Assembly: GCA_045533055.1 (NCBI GenBank)
Contig: JAZSHD010000236.1
Coordinates: 1 to 64,000, forward strand
Source: SIG78 sp045533055
GTDB lineage: Bacteria > Verrucomicrobiota > Lentisphaeria > Victivallales > Victivallaceae
Reading direction: 5' to 3'
Length of the DNA stretch: 64,000 bases
Of the stretch, positions 53,450 to 62,646 are shown piece after piece. Both the position numbers and the translations under genes were made by a program. Each line of letters begins with the position of its first letter. The first letter of the stretch is position 1. The notes beneath the pieces were generated by a model. That model made no database searches and was not told the DNA's origin. It was given only the letters and a program-made list of their open reading frames with translations.

Positions 53450-54622
53450 ATGAGCAATATCGTGATCCCCGCCAGCGAATTCAAAGAACGCATCGTAAAG
53501 ATCCAGTGTGCCATGGCAGAAAAAAACATCGACGCCATGCTGGTCTACGGCGACGAATACCGCAAAGAAAATCTGCGTTATGTCTGCAACTTCTGGCCCA
53601 TTTTTGAACGGGCGGTCTGCGTGATACCCAAATGCGGCGAACCGGTGCTGGCTGGTGCCCCCGAAGGCGAAAATTACGCCCGGGAAATGTCCGTTTGGAG
53701 CAATTACTGCAATGTTAAAGAATTTGCCTGCGTATCGGTTCCCGAAGAGATCGACTACCCGCTGGCGACCTTTGCCAAACTTGCAGATATAATCGGCAAT
53801 GCACTCAAGGGCGGCAGCCGCATCGGAGTGGTGGGCTGGTACGATATACCTGCACCGATCTTCAAACGCATCGAAGAAGCTGCGGGCAAAGCCGAACTCT
53901 TTGACGCGTCGGAAATCATCTTCAAGCAGCGTCTGATCAAAAGCGATGCAGAAGTGGCGTGCCTAGCCGAAGCCGGTCGTCAGGCTTGCGAAGGCTACAA
54001 GAAACTGCTGGAATACGCCGTAGACGGCAATCCGGAAACCATGGCTGCCGGTGCCGCCGAAGGTGCCGCCCGCATGGCAGGTGCCGAAGATATCAACTTT
54101 ATGGTTTTCGGTTCCGGCGAACGCACCAACACTGTCATCGGCCGAGCCACCAACAAGATCATGCGTAATGGCGATATGCTTATGGCAGCTATGGCAGTGC
54201 AGTATCAGGGCTATGTGGCAACGGTGGAATACCCCTTTGTCGTGGGCAAAGCCTCCGATGACCAGAAGTATTTTTTGAATGTTTTGTTCGAAGCCGCCAA
54301 TGTCCAGCAGCAGTATCTTAAAGCCGGAACTGTTTCCGGCGAAATGGTCAAAGCGGTAAAAGCGGTCTTTGCCAAACACAACATGACCCAATACGACCTT
54401 TATCCGCCCATGCACGGCATTGGTCTGGCTGAAGCCGAGTCGCCCTACCCGGACGAAAACGCCACCTACAAGTTCGAAGCCAACATGTGCGTCAACAGCG
54501 ACATAAGTTTGTGGGGTTATCCTGCGGGCAGCAACCGCATCGAAGAAGGGTTTGTCATCACCAACGACGGCCCCAAGTCCCTCACTCCCTTTATCCGTGA
54601 AATGGTAGCGAAAGGTTTGTAA
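53450..54622 (+). CDS. M24-fold (creatinase/aminopeptidase P-like) protein without the usual metal ligands
   Basis: The protein has 390 residues with the two-domain creatinase-like layout: N-terminal domain 1-170 (KNIDAMLVYGDEYRKENLRYVCNF) and pita-bread domain after it. In metal-dependent M24 peptidases the motif after NGD has two Asp ligands (D..G...GY..D). Here it reads DMLMAAMAVQYQGYVATVEYP, with neither. The His in MHGIGLAEAE and Glu in NRIEEGFVIT remain. Loss of both Asp with retained His/Glu is the pattern of creatinase and other metal-free members. It is followed two bases later by an ASRT-family gene. A C-N hydrolase or a lyase acting on a small molecule is more likely than a peptidase. 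Confidence 0.75.
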   Translation: MSNIVIPASEFKERIVKIQCAMAEKNIDAMLVYGDEYRKENLRYVCNFWPIFERAVCVIPKCGEPVLAGAPEGENYAREMSVWSNYCNVKEFACVSVPEEIDYPLATFAKLADIIGNALKGGSRIGVVGWYDIPAPIFKRIEEAAGKAELFDASEIIFKQRLIKSDAEVACLAEAGRQACEGYKKLLEYAVDGNPETMAAGAAEGAARMAGAEDINFMVFGSGERTNTVIGRATNKIMRNGDMLMAAMAVQYQGYVATVEYPFVVGKASDDQKYFLNVLFEAANVQQQYLKAGTVSGEMVKAVKAVFAKHNMTQYDLYPPMHGIGLAEAESPYPDENATYKFEANMCVNSDISLWGYPAGSNRIEEGFVITNDGPKSLTPFIREMVAKGL

Positions 54623-54624
54623 AA

Positions 54625-54990
54625 ATGGCTGGTAAAAAGAATTGGTATTTTGCCGACGGTTATCTGCCGGAAAAAGTCAATAATGGAGAAATGGAAGCCC
54701 ACGAAGCGTTGATGCTCTTCAATCCTTCTGAAAAAGATATTGCCGTAAAGCTCAATGTGTATTTCAGCGACCGCGACCCCATTAAGGATATACCCATTAC
54801 CGTTGGTAAAGAACGGGTGCTGACCATCCGGCTGGATCACCCCGAAGAGATGAACGGTGCCGTGATCCCGCCGGTAACGCAGTATGCTCTGCACATTGCT
54901 GCCGACGAGCCGATCATCTGCCAGTTCGGCAGACTGGATACCACCCAGAACGCCATGGCGTACTATGTGGGTGTGGGGCACGCTGAATAA
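54625..54990 (+). CDS. ASRT family protein (Anabaena sensory rhodopsin transducer-like)
   Basis: The protein has 121 residues, the usual length. NWYFADGYLPE, AHEALMLFNPSEKDIAVKLNVYFSDRDPI, VLTIRLDHPEE and PIICQFGRLDTTQNAMAY match the whole ASRT domain, including the conserved DGY, HEA, DRDP, RLD and QFxRLDT positions. In Anabaena it forms a tetrameric beta-barrel; in most bacteria it is not linked to rhodopsins and is found in sugar-related operons, with possible carbohydrate or nucleic-acid binding. No rhodopsin gene is in the window. It lies between the M24-fold gene and a hydrolase-like gene with very short spacers. Confidence 0.9.
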   Translation: MAGKKNWYFADGYLPEKVNNGEMEAHEALMLFNPSEKDIAVKLNVYFSDRDPIKDIPITVGKERVLTIRLDHPEEMNGAVIPPVTQYALHIAADEPIICQFGRLDTTQNAMAYYVGVGHAE

Positions 54991-55010
54991 ACAAGTTTTG
55001 AGGTTTGATT

Positions 55011-57050
55011 ATGTATAAGAGCGATTTTTCCCCCTGGGTCTGGACGGAGCTGCTGGCATTTGACCGGGAAGCTCCGGATTGCGGGGTGGCGGGTTATCTG
55101 GACGAATTGGGCTTTGTGCCCGAAGGCATGTGTCTGTTGGTTTCCAGCCCCGACTTTATTTTCTCTCACCCCGGAGCCATCACCGGCAGAAATCTGCCCG
55201 CAGATATTTGTGCCCGGAATGGTCAGCCGGGTAATGAACGGCGTAAACGGCAGGAGTGGACCGATGTGGATTTGAAAAAACTTATCGCCGGTCTGACTCA
55301 AGCCGGAGTGGAAGTTTACTGCTCCTGTTTTACGGTTTTTATGGACAACAAGTTCACCCACGAGTGGGTCAGCGATCACGAAGAAGTCCGTCTCTGCTGG
55401 GCGAATATCTGGCGGGGTGCCGAAATCAACCCCCTTGCCCAGCTTAAAGATGGATCGCTCTTTGAAGATCACATCATACCCAAAATCGTGGAAGTCTGCC
55501 GCGATTACGGATTTGCCGGCTGGCACGGACCCGACGGCTGGGGGCCGTGGAGTTCGGGCAACATCTGCGAACTGGATTTTTCCGACAGCATGATGGGGCA
55601 GTTTATGGAAGTTGTGGATCTGGATTTTCCGGAATTTTTCAGCGAAAAGATCCCCCATATCGTGACCCAGCAGGAGGTCATGGCCGCCATGAATGCCGGT
55701 AAAGAAAAACCCCTTGCCGGATTGCCGGAGTTGCAGAAGCGTCAGGCATGGATAATCGAAAACTGCTTTGAAGAGTGGACGAACTTTCTGGTCGACCGCT
55801 GGTGCCGGTTCTGGGGCAAGGCGTTGACAGCTCTGCACGCCAATAACTTCAAGGGCGTTATCAATTCGGCATGGACCAAAGGCTGTTTTGACGCTTGGAC
55901 CGAATATGGCGTGGATTACCGCAAGATGGCGGCACTGGGGCTGGACGGTATGGTTGTGGAAACTGTGGCACTGGGTATGAATTCCACCCGGCCGCAAAGC
56001 ACATTTTATCACAACTTTTACGCCGCGGCTTTAGGCGAGATCAAAGCCGCGATGCCGGAACTCAAACTCATTGCCTTGCACGGCATAAAAGATGTGGACG
56101 AATTCTGGGACAATCTGCGGCACGCCACCACCGGGTACGAAAAAGAGATGTATAAACTTGGCAACATGTTTATCTACAACGATCAGGGCAAATTGCAGCA
56201 CGCGGCAGACGGCTTTCTCTGCTGTCTGGCTGACGGCATCGAAAAGTCCGAGTGGGACTATATAAGAGATCGCTGGCGGGTGGTCTTTGACAACGACCCC
56301 ATACAAGCGGGCGTCATAACTGCCGTTTACAGCGATCGCTACATGGACAACTGTGCCGACTATTGGCAGGATGGCTTTACCCCTGCATTGGATCAGGTGG
56401 CGAACTTTATGGACAAAGGTTTGGCGGTGCAGAGCTTTGTTCACAGCAAAAATGCTCATAAAGTACCCGGCATGCTGCTGGTGCCCGCCGCCCATTTGTG
56501 GGAAAAGGCGGAACTCGATGATCTTATTGCCAACCACCGTTATCCGGTAGTGCTTTGCGGCAGAGCCGCTGCACTTGAAGATATTCCCGGCTGGAAACTT
56601 ACCGACAGCTCCATAATGCTGGTGATCGCCGCCGGCGGCGTGGAAGCTCTGGAAACTGTGGAAAGCGTGACCGCAACTCAAGCTGCCCCGGATCACAACT
56701 TCTGCTATTTCAGCGAAAAGCGTTACCGCAAAGAGGTCGCCGACGAGTTCTGGGCAAAGGGTGCCGAAGCGGTCATCGAACTGGCAAAGAGTATATACCC
56801 GTGGATCAAAGCCAGCAACATGCCGGTAAATATCCTCTGCAAAACTTTGAGCGACAACACTGTGGAGATCGGTTTGGAAAATATGGCAGTCTGGGGCCGC
56901 CCCCGGGTAACTGCGGCTGTGCCTTATGAGTTTGAAGTGCAAGAGATCGTCAGCACCTTTCCCAGCCGGGTGATGAGTGCAACAACTGAAGAGTTTACCA
57001 TACCAGTACCGCCACGGGGGGTGACTGCGTTGCGGATCAATAAAAAGTAA
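55011..57050 (+). CDS. cytoplasmic glycosidase-like TIM-barrel protein, family not recognised
   Basis: The protein has 679 residues and no signal peptide, unlike the other large hydrolases here. The ATG at 55011 has GAGG eight bases upstream; an in-frame TTG just before it was rejected. VEVYCSCFTVFMDNKFTHEW near residue 98, YGFAGWHGPDGWGPW near 166, ALHANNFKGVINSAWTKG near 278 and GLDGMVVETVALGMN near 310 look like successive barrel strands with acidic and aromatic active-site residues. The C-terminus is a small beta domain with IPVPPRGVTALRI. I do not recognise the family. Its location inside the cell would suit imported oligosaccharides or glycosides. Confidence 0.5.
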   Translation: MYKSDFSPWVWTELLAFDREAPDCGVAGYLDELGFVPEGMCLLVSSPDFIFSHPGAITGRNLPADICARNGQPGNERRKRQEWTDVDLKKLIAGLTQAGVEVYCSCFTVFMDNKFTHEWVSDHEEVRLCWANIWRGAEINPLAQLKDGSLFEDHIIPKIVEVCRDYGFAGWHGPDGWGPWSSGNICELDFSDSMMGQFMEVVDLDFPEFFSEKIPHIVTQQEVMAAMNAGKEKPLAGLPELQKRQAWIIENCFEEWTNFLVDRWCRFWGKALTALHANNFKGVINSAWTKGCFDAWTEYGVDYRKMAALGLDGMVVETVALGMNSTRPQSTFYHNFYAAALGEIKAAMPELKLIALHGIKDVDEFWDNLRHATTGYEKEMYKLGNMFIYNDQGKLQHAADGFLCCLADGIEKSEWDYIRDRWRVVFDNDPIQAGVITAVYSDRYMDNCADYWQDGFTPALDQVANFMDKGLAVQSFVHSKNAHKVPGMLLVPAAHLWEKAELDDLIANHRYPVVLCGRAAALEDIPGWKLTDSSIMLVIAAGGVEALETVESVTATQAAPDHNFCYFSEKRYRKEVADEFWAKGAEAVIELAKSIYPWIKASNMPVNILCKTLSDNTVEIGLENMAVWGRPRVTAAVPYEFEVQEIVSTFPSRVMSATTEEFTIPVPPRGVTALRINKK

Positions 57051-57061
57051 AGAGGAGGAAG

Positions 57062-57874
57062 ATGAAAAGATCAATGAACACTCATTCACTCCAGCACGCT
57101 GGAGTGAAGCCCATGGGCTTCACGCTTATTGAACTGCTGGTGGTCATTGCGATTATTGCCATTTTGGCGGCAATGCTGCTGCCGGCATTATCGGCGGCCC
57201 GGGAACGGGCAAGAAGTTCAAACTGTGTAGGCAATCTGAAACAGATCGGACTGGCATTAAGCATGTATGCCGATGACAACAATGGTCGTCTGGTAAAATA
57301 TCAGGAAAAAAATTATAAGAACAGCAACGGCAATACAATATCTTACGGGCATTGGGGGTTTTTGTTGACCGATAAAGGCTATATGCCCGGCGATCCGGAT
57401 AAAGCTTCGCAAGCATTTTTCTGCCTTTCTTCGCCCAACTTGCCGCCCCGCAATGTAACCGCAAAAGATTTTCCCAACTACGGACTCAACGAAAATCTGG
57501 TTCGGACAGCCGATCCGACTTCAACCTGGGGCAAACGGGCGGTTACCAATATTTACACCCTTGCCAATCCTCAACGGATGGCGGCAGTGGCAGATGCCGG
57601 TACTTCTGACAAAGAAACTGGTAAAGGTGAAGTCCGTTCCGATTATGTCATGGGTGTACCCGGCAGTTATTGGAGCAGTGCTGTAAACTTTGATTATACT
57701 TCGGATACACCATGGGGTGTATCGCTGGTGCGTCATGGTGAACGGGCCAACATGCTTTTTGCCGATTGGCATGTGGACAGTATAACCCGCAAAAGTCTGC
57801 CGGAAGATATTACGGCATTTCCTTCGCCGTACCCCTATGATGTTGCATTCTTAAAGCAGCATGATCAAAATTAA
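57062..57874 (+). CDS. prepilin-like protein
   Basis: The protein has 270 residues. The ATG follows GAGGAGG at a good distance. The leader is longer than in the other copies (MKRSMNTHSLQHAGVKPMG) and ends before FTLIELLVVIAIIAILAA. LSAARERARSSNCVGNLK and MYADDNNGRLVKY follow, and RHGERANMLFADWHVDS near residue 225 is the H-X9-DG-like motif with Trp replacing Gly. It lies 11 bp after the glycosidase-like gene and 35 bp before the 1354-aa fusion protein. It keeps the same Cys after the helix as the other three copies. Confidence 0.88.
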   Translation: MKRSMNTHSLQHAGVKPMGFTLIELLVVIAIIAILAAMLLPALSAARERARSSNCVGNLKQIGLALSMYADDNNGRLVKYQEKNYKNSNGNTISYGHWGFLLTDKGYMPGDPDKASQAFFCLSSPNLPPRNVTAKDFPNYGLNENLVRTADPTSTWGKRAVTNIYTLANPQRMAAVADAGTSDKETGKGEVRSDYVMGVPGSYWSSAVNFDYTSDTPWGVSLVRHGERANMLFADWHVDSITRKSLPEDITAFPSPYPYDVAFLKQHDQN

Positions 57875-57909
57875 GAAATTTGTTTTAAGATAAATCAAGG
57901 ATGATATAA

Positions 57910-60900
57910 ATGAAGAAGATTTTATTGTTTCTGACCGTACTGCTTTGTTTTTCAGCAGCAGTTCCCGGTGCCGAAAACAAGTTCGTTTCCGGCATGACCG
58001 CCCGACCGGAGGCGTTGAAAGTTTTTTCCATGCCCAAACCGGTAACGCTGGACAGTTTCCGTCGTTATCTGGATGCCACCGCGCTGGGGCTGAACATTTT
58101 TGAGCTTACACCAGCCACCGGCAGCATGGCTGTTGTCTGGCAGGATGGCTCTATGATCAAAGCAGTTTACCGCAACAGCCAGTGGCAGATATTTTTCAAA
58201 GACCCCAAGATGGCGGAGTTGAAGCAAGTTGAGGTTATCAAATCTGCCAATCTTACTGCGGCTTTTCACGGTACGGGCTTTATATTCCGCACGCCGGAAA
58301 ATAAAGATATACATGTTTACGGCGGTTTTACCGCTGCGGGGGCAAAGCTCTATTTACCCGAAAATATAAAAACTCCGGCGATCCGGCAGCTGGAAATCAT
58401 CAACAACGCTCTGTTGTGGTGCGTTACCGAAGAAGTCGCCTGGGAGTATGAGCGTGCCAAAAAGATTTATCTTGATAATACAAACGAACTTAAAAAGAAC
58501 TCTGCTACTTCCCGGATGCTCTGGAGCTGGAGCCAGCGTTTGCGGCAGGCGGAAAACAGCTTTGCCAAGCTCAAGAATGAAGTTATCAATGAAAGCGAAA
58601 ATTTTGTGCCGACCCTCGCCAGTGACCCTTTGATGCGTGACCGTTACAACTGGCTGGTGTGGCTGGCGGTGCGTATGCCGCACTTATCCAACTATTTCAG
58701 CGGCTGGACGCGGGATGTATGGTACACCAAATCGCTGGGCAGAGGCGAACTTACGGATTCACTGCTGTTGAGCCGCAAGCTCAAAAATATTGTTTCCCGG
58801 GTTCGCAGAGTCAACAAATGTGCTTTCAATGAAGCGTACAACTTCAAAGGTATCCTTGCGGGCGGATTTCTTCACAGTATGAGCGAAGTTCTTCCGCAAG
58901 GCGGCTTGCTTACTCCTCTTAAAACCACCGCCAATTTGCGTGCCGCCCGGGGGGAAGGCGAAAGCACACTGCTGGTGCTGACCAGTGCCGGAGAAGCCTT
59001 GAAAGATCTTTCTGTAACCATTACAGCCGACACCCCCGATGCCCCCGTTGCCACGCTGGAACGGCTGGAGTACATAAATCTTTTGGAAAGCCCCATATTG
59101 CAGCTGCCGCTGGCTCCCGAAGGCAACAGCAATTATTTTGATGTTTGTCTGCCCCTTGCCAACGGCGAAAAGTTCAACCTTGCCCGACAGAGCAATCAGC
59201 CAATTCTGGTATCTTTGCAAAGCCGCAACGACACTCCTGCCGGGATATACAACTACACGATTTCGGTAAAACTGGGCAGCAAAAATGTTATGCAAATGCC
59301 CCTTTCGCTTAAAGTCGAAAAGTTTGCTCTGGGCAACCGTCTGCCCAGTTTGCCGGGGTTGCGGCCGGACAACATCAACCGCTGGTACTCCAACGAAAAA
59401 ATTGCCGCCCAAGCCCGGCGTAATTTGATCGATGCCATGCTGCGTTTCCGCATGGAACCCTTGAACCTTTACCGTACCAGTCCGGTAAAAGAAGATTTAT
59501 CTTATACCATAAAAAAGGGTGTAAACAGCATATTGCTGGACGGCAGTCTGGAACGCTTCGGCGATCCCCGAGCTGATATGATCAAAAAAATGGAGTTTTA
59601 CGGCAGCTGCGACGGCAAAACCTTTGAGCGGGTCCCTGCCAAATTCCAATGGGTCCGCCGCAACCAAAATGATCCCCTTTCGCCAACAGATATGCAAATA
59701 ACGCCCCAAGCGGATACCGCCCAATACAAATATTGCAAAATACACTACAATCAGGATAATTCCAAACATTACTCCCGCTATACTTTTATGCCCAACGGCA
59801 CTTTGGGCAGCCGCAAACGCACCATGCTGGTCAACGGCAAAGTTATGCTCAAAGAAATACGGCTCATCCGGCCGGATACCCAAGTTGGCTCCAACGGCAT
59901 GGAAAAATCTAAAAAAATCTACAACAACAACTTTGATGTGATCAATAAGATTTGCTACAAGCCCTCGCTGATCTGGAAAAATGAAGTTGACTCCATAAAA
60001 ACTCTGCTGCTCTACGATTACTGCCGGGAAACCCATCTGAAAGAGTTTCAGCAATATTACAACGAAGCTAAAAAATATGCCGGGAACAATCTGACTGTGT
60101 ATTTTTACGGCTTTGACGAAGTTGGCGAATATATGAATCCTTTGCTTTTGAACGCCATAAAAAACAGCCGTCAGGCATTTAAAAATGTCAAGATCGTTAC
60201 CACCGCCCGGAATATCGAAGCTGATCCGGAGCTATTTGACGCCATTGATTATCTTGCCCCTGCCAACGGCTACGCCAACACCCGGCGGAACATTTTCAAC
60301 AGCCGCTACCACCGTATACGCTACTGGACTTATGTGGGCGGCGGGGCGTATTACCCCTTCGGCAACTTTGAGCGGGTGGATCAGCCCATGATCTACGGCA
60401 GAGCCTTCTTCTGGAGTTTGATCGCTCTTGACCATGTGGAAGGCTGGCTCTACTGGTCGATCAACCACTGGTCAGGCAACATGCACTTGAAGGATATGAA
60501 GAATATGGATTGGAGTTTGTGGAATTGCAATCACGGCAACGACAACGGTATGCAGGCACTTTTCTACCCCGGCAAAGATGGGGCGATCTACCCCTCGTGG
60601 CGGGCAACTGCCATGCGGGATGGTTTGGAAGATGCAGACCTTTTCCGCATGGCCCGTGATCTGGCAAAAACGCCCGCCGACCGGGCGGAAGTTGAAGCTA
60701 TCCGCAACGGCTTCGCCAAGTCCATGAGCGTATATTGCCGCGATGTGGAAGCAATGGAAAAACTCCGCACCAGACTTTACGACCTGTTGAACAAACTGGT
60801 CAAGCAGCCCAAAGTAACGCAAAAAGATTTCGGCAACTTAAATCACCATAAAAACACCATTTTTCATCCGGCGGTGGCGGTTCTGAAAGATGGCAGATAC

Positions 60901-61974
60901 TTTGCAACTTTTCAGGAGATCAACAACTCCGATGTTTACTCCCAGCCCATGTATACAATCAGCAGCGATCAGGGTAAAAGCTGGAGCAAGCCGCAAGCGA
61001 TCGAAGCATTCAAATCCACTATGCTGGCCGACAACAGCGGCAGAATGGAAGGAGTTGCCGACCCCCGCCCTTTTGTGCTGCCCGACGGTTCGGTGGCGGT
61101 CATAGCGTGTGCCACATTCTATAAAGGCAACAGCCTTTCAGTATTAAGCGGTGATAAATCAGCCCAACTTGCCACGCCGCTTGCCCGGAGTTTTTACACC
61201 ATCTGGTCGCCGGAAAGCAACAAGTGGAGTCCCCGGCATACGCTGGAACTGCCCGGCATAAAAACCAGCCGTTACAGTGCGGCATGTACCCAGATCGCCA
61301 TCAGAGATGACGGCAAGATAATCGTGCCTGTGTATGTAGATATAAATGTTAAAGTCAGGCACGACAGCCCCATCCACCAGAGGCGTTTTGGCGTAATGAC
61401 AGCTCTTTATGACTACAAAAACGGCAAGTTTGAGTTTGCCGGAAAAAGCCGGATTTTCAGTATTCCTGTAAAACGGGGCATGTGCGAACCTTCGGTAATC
61501 AAACTTGGTAAATCCAGCTATGCCATGACCATCCGTGCTGAAGACCGCCACATGTATTGCTCCACCAGTAAGGATGGTATAAATTGGAGCCAGCCCGTTC
61601 CGTGGCGTTGGCAGGAAGATGACCAACCGATCATAACCGACAGCACCCAACAGCATTGGCTCAAACTGGGCAATAAGGTCTTTCTGGTCTACACCCGCTT
61701 TGACGGCAGCAACGGTGACTGTATGCGTTTCCGGGGGCCGCTTTACATGGCACAAGCCGATCCGGCAAAAGCAAAACTTATCCGTTCAAGCGAAGTGGTA
61801 GTCTTTCCCCGGGGCAAACAGGAAGATGTGGAAGGCTTGCTGGGCAACTTTCATTGCACCCAAATCAATGAAAAAAGTGCATTGGTCAGCGATGCTTTAT
61901 TGTTCCGCAAAAACATGGGCAAAGGCAAACCCCGAAAATTTTCAACTATTGTAAAAGCAGCTCAAATCAACTGA
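57910..61974 (+). CDS. 1354-aa secreted protein: GH123/DUF4091-like part fused to sialidase-like propeller
   Basis: A signal peptide covers residues 1-21. The middle part, about 475-960, contains YFYGFDEVGEYMNP near residue 732, LAPANGYANTRRN, LYWSINHWSG and YPSWRATAMRDGLEDADLFRMARDL near 898, the pattern of DUF4091/GH123-type catalytic domains. The C-terminal part, about 975-1354, has BNR/Asp-box repeats (SSDQGKSWSKP near 1017, STSKDGINWSQP near 1217), VADPRPFVLPDGS and RGMCEPSVIKLG, as in sialidase-like six-bladed propellers. This combines possible N-acetylgalactosaminidase-like and sialidase-like activities on one chain, which would suit mucin-type glycans. The catalytic residues need structural comparison. 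Confidence 0.7.
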   Translation: MKKILLFLTVLLCFSAAVPGAENKFVSGMTARPEALKVFSMPKPVTLDSFRRYLDATALGLNIFELTPATGSMAVVWQDGSMIKAVYRNSQWQIFFKDPKMAELKQVEVIKSANLTAAFHGTGFIFRTPENKDIHVYGGFTAAGAKLYLPENIKTPAIRQLEIINNALLWCVTEEVAWEYERAKKIYLDNTNELKKNSATSRMLWSWSQRLRQAENSFAKLKNEVINESENFVPTLASDPLMRDRYNWLVWLAVRMPHLSNYFSGWTRDVWYTKSLGRGELTDSLLLSRKLKNIVSRVRRVNKCAFNEAYNFKGILAGGFLHSMSEVLPQGGLLTPLKTTANLRAARGEGESTLLVLTSAGEALKDLSVTITADTPDAPVATLERLEYINLLESPILQLPLAPEGNSNYFDVCLPLANGEKFNLARQSNQPILVSLQSRNDTPAGIYNYTISVKLGSKNVMQMPLSLKVEKFALGNRLPSLPGLRPDNINRWYSNEKIAAQARRNLIDAMLRFRMEPLNLYRTSPVKEDLSYTIKKGVNSILLDGSLERFGDPRADMIKKMEFYGSCDGKTFERVPAKFQWVRRNQNDPLSPTDMQITPQADTAQYKYCKIHYNQDNSKHYSRYTFMPNGTLGSRKRTMLVNGKVMLKEIRLIRPDTQVGSNGMEKSKKIYNNNFDVINKICYKPSLIWKNEVDSIKTLLLYDYCRETHLKEFQQYYNEAKKYAGNNLTVYFYGFDEVGEYMNPLLLNAIKNSRQAFKNVKIVTTARNIEADPELFDAIDYLAPANGYANTRRNIFNSRYHRIRYWTYVGGGAYYPFGNFERVDQPMIYGRAFFWSLIALDHVEGWLYWSINHWSGNMHLKDMKNMDWSLWNCNHGNDNGMQALFYPGKDGAIYPSWRATAMRDGLEDADLFRMARDLAKTPADRAEVEAIRNGFAKSMSVYCRDVEAMEKLRTRLYDLLNKLVKQPKVTQKDFGNLNHHKNTIFHPAVAVLKDGRYFATFQEINNSDVYSQPMYTISSDQGKSWSKPQAIEAFKSTMLADNSGRMEGVADPRPFVLPDGSVAVIACATFYKGNSLSVLSGDKSAQLATPLARSFYTIWSPESNKWSPRHTLELPGIKTSRYSAACTQIAIRDDGKIIVPVYVDINVKVRHDSPIHQRRFGVMTALYDYKNGKFEFAGKSRIFSIPVKRGMCEPSVIKLGKSSYAMTIRAEDRHMYCSTSKDGINWSQPVPWRWQEDDQPIITDSTQQHWLKLGNKVFLVYTRFDGSNGDCMRFRGPLYMAQADPAKAKLIRSSEVVVFPRGKQEDVEGLLGNFHCTQINEKSALVSDALLFRKNMGKGKPRKFSTIVKAAQIN

Positions 61975-61986
61975 AGGAGTCAAACT

Positions 61987-62499
61987 ATGAAAAAACTTAT
62001 CATGTCGGTTGCAGCATTCGTATTTGCCGCAAGTGTTATGGGAGCCGAAAATCTGGTACAAAACGGTACCTTTGAACAGCTCGTTGCCGGAAAACCCGCC
62101 GTGTGGATCGTTAAAAACACCACCGGTATAACCTTTTCCGGCGACGGCGCACCCGAAAGCGGATTTGTAAAATTCGATCTGGTCAAAGAGGGCAAAAAGG
62201 CTTCCGCAACCATCTGGCAGAGCATCAATAAAGTTGTAAAAAGCAACGCCCAATATAACTTGAGCTTCAAGCTCCGCACCAGCTCTTTCCGGGGCAATAT
62301 CCGGGTGATCGCCATCAACGACGGCTGGCAGAAAGGCGCCGGACTTTCCGTAGGCGGCAGATTCCCCGCAGACTGGAAAGAATACAAAAAAGTTATCACC
62401 ATGCCGGAATTCAAAAAAGATGCCCGGCTGCTCGTAATGATCACTGCCACCAAAGGCACAGTGGATATAGCGGATGTAAAACTCGAACCGGTCAAGTAA
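61987..62499 (+). CDS. small secreted carbohydrate-binding-like protein
   Basis: The protein has 170 residues. A signal peptide ends at VMGAEN (residues 1-20), and AAGGAG precedes the ATG. LVQNGTFEQLVAGKPAVWIV, YNLSFKLRTSSFRG, VIAINDGWQKG, and a final GTVDIADVKLEPVK strand show the galactose-binding jelly-roll layout, like the 194-aa protein at 0.8 kb. It is the last gene of the long cluster and is followed by a strong terminator. It probably binds sugar at the cell envelope. Confidence 0.65.
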   Translation: MKKLIMSVAAFVFAASVMGAENLVQNGTFEQLVAGKPAVWIVKNTTGITFSGDGAPESGFVKFDLVKEGKKASATIWQSINKVVKSNAQYNLSFKLRTSSFRGNIRVIAINDGWQKGAGLSVGGRFPADWKEYKKVITMPEFKKDARLLVMITATKGTVDIADVKLEPVK

Positions 62500-62524
62500 A
62501 CAGATCACAAAATATATTAAAATT

Positions 62525-62566
62525 AGCATTGCAAGACCTTCTCCAAGTTTGCAATGCTGATTTTTT
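62525..62566 (+). terminator. rho-independent terminator of the 49-62.5 kb cluster
   Basis: AGCATTGCAA (62525-62534) pairs perfectly with TTGCAATGCT (62549-62558), followed by GA and six T (62561-62566). It starts 26 bp after the stop codon of the last gene. Confidence 0.9.
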
Positions 62567-62577
62567 GTTCAAAATGA

Positions 62578-62621
62578 ACAAAAATGGAACTGCCTTTATC
62601 AGCTTTAATAAAGGCAGTTCC
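62578..62621 (-). terminator. rho-independent terminator of the minus-strand Gfo/Idh/MocA gene
   Basis: A 14-bp perfect stem (62586-62599 with 62608-62621) is followed on the minus strand by ATTTTTG. It lies 25 bp beyond the oxidoreductase stop and is back to back with the plus-strand terminator, isolating the two convergent units. Confidence 0.8.
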
Positions 62622-62646
62622 AACGAAAGTTTTTCAAAAAAACTTT

